In this document: positions 1 to 11,519 of the stretch, piece by piece
How positions within the stretch are numbered: the stretch's first letter is position 1
How the letters are laid out: each line of letters opens with the position of its first letter
Assembly (NCBI RefSeq): GCF_039555335.1
Contig: NC_092628.1
Span: 73,720,713 to 73,784,712, forward strand
DNA from: Amphiura filiformis
Lineage: Eukaryota; Echinodermata; Ophiuroidea; Amphilepidida; Amphiuridae
DNA: 64,000 nucleotides
Direction: 5' to 3'
Program-made: the position numbers and the translations under genes
Notes under the pieces: generated by a model
Seen by the model: only the letters and a program-made list of their open reading frames with translations
Database searches by the model: none
What the model was told of the DNA's origin: nothing

Positions 1-2334
1 TCAGTGCTGTTGCTCCCCTCGCGGGGCAGCGGGGGGAAGGAGATTGTAGTGATGTCACTACCGGACTCAGCTTCCGACTCCTTTCCCTCGCCCACAGTAT
101 CCGTATCATGCTCCGATGATGACGGTAACTGAGGACGGGCATCTGAAAGCGGGTAAGAAGGCATAACCACTGTGTGGCTCGCCGACTACCTGCCAGCAGA
201 AGAGGGAGTACTCCCGCAAGACCCTGAGGTATCCGCCATGGCACCACTGGGTCCGCATGCTCTCGCAGCCGTCGTCCTAGCGCTAGCAGCGGGGGCCTAC
301 CCTGATCAAGATCTGGGTTAGCCCCATGCCGGCTGGCCTGGTCAACAGCTGATGTTGGTACTGCGTGGCCATCGCTAGGCGACACTTGCCACGGTGCTAG
401 GCCGTGGAAGAAACACCCTGCGGCGGGTACCACGGGCATACCCAGCCGGCAGCTGACCCTGAAAGGATCCGCCACCAGGGTAACCCCATGGTACTGCAGT
501 ACAGCACCGCCTCCCCCTTGTTGCCACAGAGACTGTGGCGACTAAGGCGGGTGCTGCGGTACCGGTGCGGTATCAGCGTGGGTACCCGTGAGGGTTCCCA
601 ACTGTGGACCGCTGTACCCTCGCCACACTGCGTTCCCTGTTTGGGGGATCAAGCTGTGTGCTGGCGTGGTACCCGCGGCGCGGTACGGGAGGGTTCCCGG
701 TTGTGTACCGCTGTATGCGTGGTTCCAGCCTAGGTGCCCGTGAGGGCTCCCGGCTGTGTACCACTGTACCCATGCCTCACTGCGTTCCCCGCAAGGGGAT
801 CAAGCCGTGTGTATGGGTACCCCGCTATACCGGCTGTCCCTTGGCTAGAGGGAGCTTGCCTAGTACCACGGGTAGCTGAGCGTGCATACCCCGATCAATC
901 ACCTCGCCACCTGAATAGGCAGCGTCAATCAATGGAGCTATGCCCTGTTGATTTGACAGTGATCGATCAAGAGAGGGTAATTGACCCATTGACGGTAATG
1001 GATCACCCACGCTCCGCTGGCTCTCGAGGACATAAGTGGGTTGTTGATCAGCTAGGCTGTTCAAGCTACTTACTGTACCCTCTAGAGCTTCGCCCAAAGG
1101 TCGCTGTGTGTGGCGGACCACTCACGGCAGCTATGGGCGGGTGCATAGCGGCTACCACTGAAGTCAAGCCGTAGCTCGTCTTTGTAGCTGCCACCGAATG
1201 CACCTGGGTCGCTGTCCCGTGAGAGACTGCGAGCCCAACCCCTGAATAATCGCCAGCCAGTCCCTGTGGACAGCCAGCAGCTATTCTAGGGCCCAGGGTA
1301 TCACTCGGCGGTCCCGCCATGGAACGCTGCCGTGTGACAACCCCAGTTGGTTCTGCTAAGACTACACCCACAGCGTTAGCATGTATCGTCTCTGCTGAAC
1401 CCATGCATGCTAGGGTTCAACCCAGGCAAGCCCGGGTACCCTTGCATGCTGCCCGTCGCTGGCTACTACTGTGGCTGTTTGAGCCCGTGAGATATGCCTG
1501 CAACAGACGGGTGTCCTCCTGCTAAAAACCCGTGAGGATTTTCGCTAGAGGACTGGTATCCTCCTGCTACAAAACCCGCTAGGGTTTTCGCTGGTGGTTA
1601 CCGCTCTGCTGCCTGCTACTTTGCTCCGACGTAAAGTCAGTGCTTTCGCTGGCTGCTGAGCCTTTGGCCGCGCTAGCAGTCCCTGAAGGAACCGCCTGCT
1701 TGTCCGGGGACCGGAGCCCCTTAAGCAGACCTGCCATGACCCATAGGGGCTGTCACAGCAGAATCTACCGTGTCGACTGGTATCCTCCTGCTGGTGGTTA
1801 CCGCTCTGCTGCCTGCTACTTTGCTCCGGACGTATAGTCAGTGCTTTCGCTGGCTGCTGAGCCTTTGGACGCCGCTTAGCAGTCCCGAAGGAACCGCCTG
1901 CTTGTCCGGGGACCGGAGCCCCTTAAGCAGACCTGCCATGACCCATAGGGGCTGTCACAGCAGAATCCACCGTGTCGACCTTACCAGTGCCCTTGGTAGA
2001 TTTCTTCTTCGTCTTATGGCGATGACGGAGCCTATCCCAATCGTCAAGCTGGAACTCGGAGAGTCCTAAGCAAAAGAAAGACATCTAGAAGATCGTGAGC
2101 ACTCCTGTGGGTGAAACAGAGCGGGTGTGGGTCCCGCTCCGTCACCAGGGAAGGGCAAGCCCGACAGGGCCGAGGCGAAGCGAGGAGAAAGGGAGGGGGC
2201 ACTACCCCCCCAACACGCGACTCAAGCCCAGTAAGCAAACCTGAGCACGGAGGCTGGTCGCTAACGTTAGTGGTAAAGTAAGGACTGGCTAACTTTATTA
2301 CTAAAATGTCAGACGGGTCCCTACCAATCCCCAC
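1..2334 (-). pseudogene. Degenerate retroelement gag-like region, possibly DIRS-type
   Basis: This GC- and CpG-rich block contrasts sharply with the A+T-rich remainder. Read on the minus strand it gives pieces of gag-like protein in shifting frames. Around 2200-2080 there is a Cys/His cluster (CRAC, then DPHPLCFTHR, and in the next frame ECSRSSRC), which resembles from memory the DPH-C-C zinc-binding segment of gag proteins of DIRS-like tyrosine-recombinase retrotransposons. A basic stretch (RHRHKTKKKSTKGTGK) follows near 2040-1980. From about 237 to 1 lies a Ser/Glu/Asp-rich stretch (EHDTDTVGEGKESEAESG) that runs off the left edge and carries an in-frame TAG upstream. Stops and frame changes are frequent, so it is a relic or poorly assembled. 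No reverse transcriptase or recombinase is in the window; they would lie beyond the left edge. The family call is tentative; it could be another gag type. Confidence 0.45.
1589..1979. repeat. Two-copy tandem duplication of about 200 bp in gag-like region
   Basis: A unit beginning near CTGGTGGTTACCGCTCTG and ending near the CCGTGTCGAC motif occurs at about 1589-1778 and again at about 1789-1979. The copies differ by a few substitutions and one- or two-base indels. The indels change frame, so the minus-strand gag reading differs between copies. The duplication lies inside the retroelement relic. Confidence 0.75.
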
Positions 2335-5300
2335 CGTATGAATATCTGATTAACTCGTCTTTATTGGACGGTAATGAAGACATAACGATAGAGTAATCAC
2401 CCTAACATAGCAACAATAACCTACCGTACATGAAATACAATGTGTATGTACAAACATCTATTGTAACTTACAGGCTGCAATGGTTGTTTTACGTGGGAAA
2501 CAAAATGAATGGCGCCAACAGCGGCCATTTTGAATTGCTCGTGTGTCCCGTATACAAACGGAGGCACGATATGTAGCTAAGTTTTGGATCGTTTTTGGTC
2601 ACTTTTTCGCCAGAAAATGCCGTCAAAACTATCCTCAGCCGAACAATACCGGTTTGGTTTTACCTAAGGTGTGAAACTACAACCGTATATCTCGCCTTTG
2701 GTCGAGAAATTGATACACAGTGCTATGAACAATCGATAGGCACGCCTGTGTCAGTCGGAGACCAAGGAGGATAAGGGCGATCATATGGTGTGACGTCACC
2801 TTTTGGGTGAGTCCACCGGGGATCGGGGTTTTGTTATTTATTCATTTATGTGGGACAAAATGACTATTGGTTTTTCCGCATCTCGGGATCGATGCAAGAA
2901 GTATCTTAATCAACATCGGAAACGGTAAGATCGACCGGTGTACTGAGTCTGCTAATATTTTATTGAAAATTAATACTAATCTATTTTTAAAGAAATGTTA
3001 TAATATGGCTTTAAAGTATAGGGAATATTGATTTTCAGTGCCTCTCAAATTAATTCTTTACTGTAACTTCTTAACCCAGCAAGGTATTAGGATGGATTAT
3101 GTACCATTGTTTTGGTATTTATTTCTAGTAGGTAACTTGACCAATTTTACTCCAAGCTGGTTTAATTTGTTGTTAATGTGCTGCATTCTGTGTCATGGGT
3201 TCTAGGCTTTTCCTATCGTTACTGTACTAAGCATGCATTTGTGCTCCAAAATGTTCTGAATGTCATATTTCTTGAAGAAGTTACCCCACTTCTGTAAAAG
3301 TTGATATTTTTTAGAAGGAAATTTGATGAGGAATTCAAATATGCCATTGGTTTTTGTGTAAGACATGAAGGGAAAAAGTTTTGATTGATGATGTCATAAA
3401 AATCATAAAAATTTATGTACGACTTTTGAACACCCTGTATCTCAGTTAGGCTACATAACTCATCATTACAAGTTTGCTTTTTTGAGAGCCACAATGTTAT
3501 TAGCACATCTATAAAGGTGTTAGCAGAACAGGTGTTTATGTTAGTGAGTAAGAAAGGAACCAATTTTTTTACTTTTTGAACAAAAATGTAACTTTTCCAC
3601 CCTATATAATATTTGTGGCACCCTGTATTAAAAGTTGAACAATTGTCTTCCTTACACTTTCAGCTTTATGATGATATAAAAATTGTAGGTTTCTGACAAA
3701 CATGAGATGAATTACAATCATTTTTGTGTGAAAGCGTGATTATTGTTCTAATTTTGAGCATGTAACGCATTTGGCCCCCAATTCATGACACACGACCTCA
3801 ACCGATACAAAATTTGCACTTGCAATTATTTATATTGCCCTGAGGCAAACATTTAAAGTATTTGTGTATGTTTTACATGATAAAACAATCACTTAGACCA
3901 TGTTAAAAATAGAGCATGATTGTTAACGGAAAATGTAACGTCCGAAAAATAATTTTCAAGTGCTCAAAATTTTTTCATGTTAGAAATTATTTAGGTAAAT
4001 CTTGGATTTCTTGGATCTTGTACTAACAAGTGTTCATAAAATTGAACAGAATACTCAGAGCTGATCTGGTTTTATTTTGTAAACAAAACAAATTAGTCAC
4101 TTTTGTTAGGTTGACAAATTTCCGTTAACAATTGGACATTTGGTCTTGTCACAAGTAAAGAAAGAAAACTGGGACAAATTTTGTTAAGCTATGGGAGATT
4201 AGCCTAGGTCTACACTACATAAAAATATAAAAAGTTATCCGGAAATAGGTCATGTGTTTCTGCTGGGGTCTCCCAAAGTGTCATTTAGCCTTTTGATACA
4301 TGTTTGAAAAAACAGAGCCATATTTAGACCATGCACCAGATACAGCTTTTACAAGCGTGAAAGTCTTACCGGTTTAAAATATACGGACGTTTTGTGCATA
4401 ATTTTGACATTTTTTTACTAAAACATCGATTTCTCAGAGTTCACTTTTGACACTTTTGGACGATGTTTGTGACAAGATGACTCGAAAAATATGCAAGCAA
4501 AAGGTTAACTTTTTGCCCATATCGTTTAGAGTACATCAAAGTCTAGGGAAGGTTTTCTCACTTTTTCAAAAGATTTGTTTTAAACAAAAATATACACTAT
4601 TATGTGCAATTTTTAGCTTTTTAGAGTGACAAAATTGCTTTTTTCACATGTTTTTTTTAAATATTTCGAAAAAAAGACGAATTTCAAAAAAATAAAAAAA
4701 CCTTCCCTAAGTTCATGTGAATGTCTCTTCTTCATGAAAAGCTAACCGAATTTTATTTACTCCGAACGGATTTTTTGCTAAGTTGTCACAAAAAAATTGG
4801 GGTAAAAAAGTGAATTTTTGTGATTTTTCTAAAAACTTGAGATTTTTGAACAAATCTGACGTAACCATGGGATTCCTTGACTCATTTCCTTTCCAAAAAT
4901 GTATAGTTTTATATACGGTACTTTGGACATGCAATTCTGAAATAATGATGCTCGAAAAGGTCCATGTTCTTTCCCATTACTCTGGCCTTAACTGGCTACT
5001 TACAGGCCCAAACAAAACAAAACAATTTAAGTAAACCCTCAAACTAGATGGTGCAAAGTCATTACCGGTATTGACATTTTCAACAAATCAAAAATGGCAA
5101 AAGCTTACTTTTTGTTAAAACTTAAATTATTGAGTCTCTTTGAGAAATGAATACTGATTAATTACAATTTTACAAACATGAAAATAAAAGCTGTTCATTC
5201 AGATATATTCCTAAATGCCTTGCAATTTCTCTTTCAGACTCTATCAACAATAAAAATTCCTTTAAAAGGAATAGGGCGGGCAAATGAACAAGGCGGTTCT

Positions 5301-5400
5301 CGAACCACAAGTCTCGCCTGCTTTTGCGACCGCCTGCATTTGCAATTACTTTTGGTAGAGGTAAATGAATTTGGTGGTTATCGGCTAGGCATGATTATCT
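2335..5400. other. Non-coding stretch, no gene recognised
   Basis: A+T-rich sequence with short open frames lacking protein-like composition. A moderately CpG-containing patch near 2500-2580 includes GGCGCC and GCGGCCATTTTG. The phrase CACCCTGTAT, seen again in other parts of the window, occurs near 3430 and 3620 and suggests old transposon debris. I could not delimit any element or promoter here. Confidence 0.6.
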
Positions 5401-5404
5401 GGCT

Positions 5405-6130
5405 GATGGTGACTGTACCCACCAAGAGTCATGCCCATGCAACAGTTTTTACTAATTTGACCTCAGATGACCCCTGGTGACCCTGAAATGACCTTCTAAA
5501 AATTTGGCTCTAAATGTTGACTGTACCCACTAAGTTTCATGCCCACCTGACAGTTGTTACTCATTTGACCTCAGATGATCCCTGGTGACCTCGCAATGAC
5601 CTTCCAAAAATTTGGCTGAAAATGGTGACTGTACCAACCAAGTTTCCTGCCCATACGACTGTTTGTACTAATTTGACCTCAAATGACCCCTGGTGACCTC
5701 GAAATGACCTTCCAAGAATTTGGCTTTAAATGTTGACTGTAGGCCTACCCACCAAGTTTCATGCCCATCCGACAGTTTTTACTAATTTGACCTCAAATGA
5801 CCTCTGGTGACCTCGAAATGACCTTCCAAAAATTTGGCTTTAAATGTTGACTGTACCCACCAAGTTTCATGCCCATCCGACAGTTTTTACTAATTTGACC
5901 TCAGATGACCTCGGTGACCTCCCAAAATTTGGCTTTAAATGTTGACTGTACCCACCAAGTTTCATGCCCATCCGACAGTTTTTACTAATTTGACCTCAGA
6001 TGACCTCCGGTGACCTTCCAAAAATTTGGCTTTAAATGTTGACTGGACCCACCAAGTTTCATGCCCATACGACAGTTTTTACTAATTTGACCTCAGATGA
6101 CCCCTAGATGACCTCAGTGACCTTGACCCA
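5405..6130. repeat. Seven-copy satellite of 95-114 bp, rich in TGACCT half-sites
   Basis: The phrase GACTGTACCC(A)CC starts units at 5411, 5519, 5627, 5735, 5849, 5944 and 6041, so the spacings are 108, 108, 108, 114, 95 and 97 bp. Each unit runs through CCAAGTTTCATGCCCAT, CGACAGTTTTTACTAATT and then a block of TGACCT/TGACCC words separated by 4, 4 and 5 bp, ending AAAATTTGGCTTTAAATG. Shorter units have lost part of the TGACC block. The array ends near 6130 and is followed by an AC-rich microsatellite near 6268-6295. Confidence 0.9.
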
Positions 6131-6384
6131 CTAACCAATACAAACCGGTTCTGTCTCGGGTCAAGATGCACCCACCCACCAAGTTTGAGGAACGTATGCG
6201 ACTCATAGTCTCCGAGAAAATAGGCGGAAAGCAAACTTTAACCAAAACTTTAACCAAATTTGTCACATACACACACACCCCCACACACATACGCACGGAA
6301 AAGTGATTATATAGTCTCCTGCCTCCTGCCTTATCAGGCGAGACAAAAATTGTCAAGAGAAATGAAAGAATGAGTAAGTCTTCA

Positions 6385-6545
6385 CAATTAAAAACAGGAA
6401 AAATATGACACAACATCGATTTCCAATGGGGGAATAACACAAAACGTATATAAACAAAAAGTTAAAAGAGTTTTTAACTTTATACGTTTATACGTTTGCT
6501 ATTCACCCAGTGGAGGTTGTGTCATATTTTCCCTGATTTTAATCT
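6385..6545. repeat. Imperfect inverted repeat, about 160 bp
   Basis: The left arm near 6388-6435 (TTAAAAACAGGAAAAATATG, then ACACAAC and CCAATGGGGGAAT) is matched in reverse complement near 6500-6545. The central 6440-6500 stretch carries further TATACGTTTATACG repeats. This is probably a small foldback element; no target-site duplication was seen. Confidence 0.55.
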
Positions 6546-6549
6546 TATC

Positions 6550-8389
6550 TATTGCTTATCCTTTATTCTCTGCTGGTCAGTTGGAACAGATTTTCCCTGT
6601 TTCTATATTAACCCTTCACATCATAACAGAAGACGTTTTATGTTAACATTTTTATATCATTATTTTGTCCCAACAAAAATAATCCAGGGAATAAAATATT
6701 CATTCATATGTTTACTGGTGCACATGCATTGTAATAATTTGTCTATAATACCTTATACAAGCATCACCAAGCACAATTTGTCACAAGATTTGAAAAGTAA
6801 ATAGCCTATGTACACACTGAACACAATGTACATACAAGCTGCCGGTATAAAATGTATATATGACCTTCACGATGCTGTTAATTTAGCCCAAAGATTAGGA
6901 AAACTAGCAAAACTGGTACTGTTCAAATACAAACATCTGCAAATCTTGCTGCAATTTCCAAATAGTATTTCTATTACGGTACTTAAATAATTATTTTTGT
7001 TATTTCTTTTAATACAAACACATTACTGCCTATGACGACTTTATCGTATTACTTACATATCAAAAGCAAGTAATAATTACAAAACTTGCCGTAAACTATC
7101 ACCTCTGTGGGTGTTTGGGATATAACCGCACGAATATTTTCTCAACACTGCGGCATGTGAAAAAGTAGGTCAATAGTCAGAGAATACAGGGCGGGTGCGG
7201 CACGCCGCACCCGCCCAAAAAGGGCAACAATCTGTCCTTTAAGTTTAAATCCCAATTGTTTTTAATAACAATGTTTACTGTGCAATTCAGAATTTCCACA
7301 GCGACATCTCTGCCCAGCCAGTTATTACTTCGACCGATCTTCAAAACACGCACGCAAGTGGGAAACAAAATGGTCGTACGTGCAATCCCCGAACCATGCC
7401 TCCAAGCACTGCCTATTGTTTTGTGGACAAACAAACTTCACACTTTTATTTTCGGAATGAGATGACCCAATGACCCGATATGCTTTGTTAGTGTTTTTCA
7501 AGTCGATTGTCGCGCTATTTCGTTCGCAGAGCCTTTACTTGCATGTTGTTTCAACAGATTGTTATTTACGGTGATTGATGTGATACAGTTCTTGGAGCAA
7601 TTTATTTTTGACATTTTGTTTGAAATGATCGAAATTCCAAATAAGGAGCGCTGTTATTAACGCTCCCGACTATGCTTTGAGGTGCGCGGTAGGAGCGCTC
7701 CTCAAAAATAAAGGACTGCACTCAGCGGTCAAATTCGACAGTATCGCATCGCAAAATGCGATGTAATTTCCATCAACTGCTATGCACTTTTCCAAAATGC
7801 ATCTAGCTAAAAGTGCTATAAATTTGAGCTAAATAAGAGATATAAAAAAGATTTTTTTGAGAAAAGTGGGGATGATGCTGTGGATCACAAAATGCCCTTA
7901 TCAGTGACAGTGTCATCATATAACTTTCATCATTCATTCATTTTTTTTCACTCATCAAAATATTCAAATAGCAAAAAACATAGGATACATACAAAATCAT
8001 AATACAAGTGAGAGTGAAGGAATCACAGGAAAGGCCAAGAAGAGACCTGAAAGTCTGTGATCCCTTGATTGGTTAATTCATCATTTGGCATGGCAGCAGA
8101 TTGTCACTTCAATGAAGAAGCAACAGTAAAATGTCATATCTTGATATGAATTAACCTAAATACATAAAAACTAACAGTAAACAAAAAATAACAGTAAATA
8201 AGAAAATGCACAACACAAATTATAAATAATCCAAAATTAATGTCAACATACATGTACAGAATAAATGATTCAGTTTTCAGTGCAAAAAATTTGTCACCGC
8301 TGACCGACCAAAAAACGATAGCAAACACAGGAAAACACAAAATTTTGAAATTTGGACACCAGAAACTTGGAGACATAGTCTAAAATGTG
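6550..8389. other. Non-coding stretch, no gene recognised
   Basis: A+T-rich, with only short random open frames. The one structural item is a GC palindrome at 7189-7216, where two 13-bp arms (GGGCGGGTGCGGC and its complement) are separated by AC. It stands out because the surroundings are A+T-rich. Confidence 0.5.
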
Positions 8390-8397
8390 CTGGTCCT

Positions 8398-8616
8398 CAG
8401 GGTTGTCACTAGACTGAATTTAGTGCCGGCTAAATTTCCATGATATTTGTACAAAATACTCTCATGCGTCACTTTCCAGCTGTTTTTTAGGGTAAAAAGT
8501 ACAATTTCTCTACTTTAGTGCCGGTTGGCAAGTCCTCATATTCCCTTGAGTGCCGGTTGGTCTGCCTGAGTGTTGGTTACTACCGACCGGCACCGACCAG
8601 TGTAGTGACAACCCTG
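8398..8616. mobile_element. Non-autonomous hAT element with 8-bp target duplication
   Basis: A 219-bp element begins CAGGGTTGTCACTA and ends TAGTGACAACCCTG, giving terminal inverted repeats of about 14 bp. It is flanked on both sides by CTGGTCCT (8390-8397 and 8617-8624), an exact 8-bp target-site duplication typical of hAT transposons. The interior repeats the word GTGCCGG(T/C). No transposase frame is present, so it would have been moved in trans. Confidence 0.88.
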
Positions 8617-8624
8617 CTGGTCCT

Positions 8625-11519
8625 TTATCTTTGATACAGAAGTCATCATGCAGTGATAGTTAGATTTCATAAAATAAAATCGCCTTTGTGTAAAACGGAT
8701 CAGTTTTGTACAGTATTAAAGTTATTGTCAATGATGGCCGCAGAAAAATGAAAAAGTTTAAAAACGGACATTTGCCCATAACTTTGTTGATATTTGAGCT
8801 ACAGACATGGTTGACCCCTCATTTTTTAAGTTAAATGATCACCTTTTTCAACAAAATAATTTCCATGTGAAAAAACCTACTTGAAAATTTTGTGATCATG
8901 CCTAGCCATGGCATGCCATGGATGGGCTAGACAAATTAGACTTCTCCGTTCTCGAGACTCGCCTCGGGGATCTCGAGCAAGATCAAACTCAACTTGCACT
9001 GCTTATATTCATGAGGATACCTTATGAATTATAATTTATATTACAGATCATTGTTAAAGTAACGTTTATTATTGATATCGACTTACTCTTTAGGGAAAAT
9101 TCTAATATCTTCAATTTTCCCCAAATGGCTGAACAAAGTACGGAGTTGCTCAAGTGTTGCTGACGGCGAAACATTGGTGCATTGTACCACTCTTGTCGTC
9201 GCCATGTTTAGGCTTTGATGTAGGGTTTTAAACCCTAAATTAAATAAACGAAACCTTAATACTTAAATCTATTAGTTTATCTCTGTTAAAATAGTTTGGA
9301 AAGTATAAATTTGGTCTAATTTCCCTATTTGTGTATAGACAAGGCGATAGCTAAACGCAAAAGAAACGCAAATTGGTCATTACGGCTTGACCTTTTTACC
9401 CTCGATCACATAAAATAAAAGTAGAGTTTAACATTTTGATAAAAATTGTCCATTATCATAGTTATAAAACTATCAAAATAATTTTTAAAACAAATAAAAA
9501 ATTTTTTTTTAGTGCTTACAATTTTTATAACGACAATTAGACTTTTACTCATCAAAACAAAAACGTAAATTTGTGAATAGGTCATGTTGGGTCATAAGAG
9601 GTCACGTTTCCAGGAACAGTTGCAGAATTTTTGTCCCGCCTGCCCTGAAAGGTTTTAGAAAATCTGGAATTTTTCGTCCCTGCAAAATTCTTTTTGGACT
9701 GTAAGGTAGTGCACTACTTGGAGGAAAGTACATAGTTTCGGTTATCTAAATGTAAGTAAACACAGATCATATATTATGTTCAAAACGAGGCCTTTATTTT
9801 TGCACTAAAAATACAGATTCCATGTTTCTCAAAGTCAAACTCATCCATGCATCCACACATGCACAGCATCATGATGAGTTTGTGATTGTCTTGAATAATG
9901 CCAGAAGAAGCTGAAAACTTATCCAAGGAATTGAGCTGTGCTAATCGTCCTCGGTAAAATATACATTGAAGAAGTCCAAGCAGTGGCAAGGATTTCTTTT
10001 GGTTTGAAAAAAGTTGCATGTTGTAATTTAATTTTGTACAGAAACAGATGAATGATGACAAAAATGATGATGAGACTGTCATGAATCACACAATCAGTCT
10101 GGTATGAGCACGCAGTTGGTTGATTGCCACATATCGTCATATGACATATAGCGCAAGCAGCTGGCAAGTAGCCAAATTTGGCAACATCATTGATGATTGA
10201 GCAAAAAAATATGTTTTTCATGATCATCATCATGTGACCAAATTGAAAAAAACAAACTTCCCAGACCCAGCATTCATAAATTGCACGAAATTCTTGCTAC
10301 ATGTATTTTGTGATATGACCTGATTTTTTTTGGTTTGCAGAATTACGTATAATAGTAGGCCTATCTGATTTCTGAAAACCCCCATCACAAACTGCATGTT
10401 AATTAAAACGTCACCATCGTGTTCAGCCAGTGCACAGACCACTCTGTTGTTTTCCATGCACACGTACGCATACAGCCCGTCGAACGCAAAAAGCAAACGT
10501 TTTAAAATTGCTCTCATTTGTTAAGATAGAGCTATACAACTTAGGAATACAACTAAGGCACTTGAAACTTGATTCTGAGTTTAGCGTCCACCGCCCGCGT
10601 TATGAATTTTGTGCTGCGTTTGAGATGTAAAATCTGAAAATAATTCATTATTTTGCAAATTACTACTAAACCAGAAAGAAAATTTGTTCTGCAAAATTTT
10701 TAAACCCCTTTTTTTTGTATTTAAAACCTTCAAAAACTATAGAAAGCCTTGAGAACTATTAGATGAATCCATCTAAATATTTTAGCATTAAAAATATACA
10801 GGTTTTTGACCCTTGCTCTATCCAATTATTTCAATTATACCTTTGGGAGACCAGGGTAGCCTAGAAGAGAAATCAACCTAGCCAAAATGTTTTTACCAGA
10901 TTGTTGATGTTGTAAATAATTTAACTAGGAAAGACCTAGTTTTGACAAATTGGTGCCAAAAATTTATTTCATAATGTTCTGCATGATTGTTATGTTTGTA
11001 TTTAATGAGTCACCCCCCCTTTTCCCCAATCCTCAAATGTATACCGAGAGGTTTGTACAAATTGGAGTGAAGAAGACTGGCATGGTACAATGTATACTTC
11101 GGAATACATTTAGTTTGTTTTAAAACTTGAAAAACAAAAAGCAAGATAATTATACTTTTATAAATGTTTATGTGTGTTTGTGACATTATATTGCGACTGG
11201 CGATACCCAATTAGAATGAACAACAGCGCATAAGCATTGGTAAAAGGCCGCTGATAATGAAACCTTGAAAATAATGAATAATGAATAATGAAATAGTTGC
11301 CTCATTATGAGCTGAAAAAAATGGGACGCCAAACTCAACATCAAGTTTCAATAGCCTAAAAAGTGATGAAATCAAATAGAAATCCAAAAAATATTGAAAT
11401 CGGATGAGTATTTTTGCGTCAACGTTTTTTCAAAGTCAAGGTTTTTACGTCCCCGCACTTTGCTGACATCACAGGTTTTGTGCGTGGCTCCAGTTTTTTG
11501 AGCCAAAATGGCAGTCAAT
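8625..11519. other. Non-coding stretch, no gene recognised
   Basis: Short open frames on both strands are not protein-like. Minor local repeats include AATGATGATGA-type words near 10060 and an AATAATGAATAATG run near 11268-11290. No splice-bounded exon was identified. A distal 5' untranslated exon or promoter for the gene at 23.6 kb could lie here, but nothing marks it. Confidence 0.5.

Noticed and set aside
404..2069. Plus-strand frames in the GC-rich block
   Set aside because: Stops are scarce there because of high GC content. The protein-like motifs are on the minus strand.
5178..5480. 100-codon frame ending in the satellite
   Set aside because: It runs into the TGACC satellite and has no protein-like pattern.
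5405..6130. CRISPR-like array
   Set aside because: Unit spacing is regular, but the whole unit is repeated with no unique spacers, and the genome is eukaryotic.
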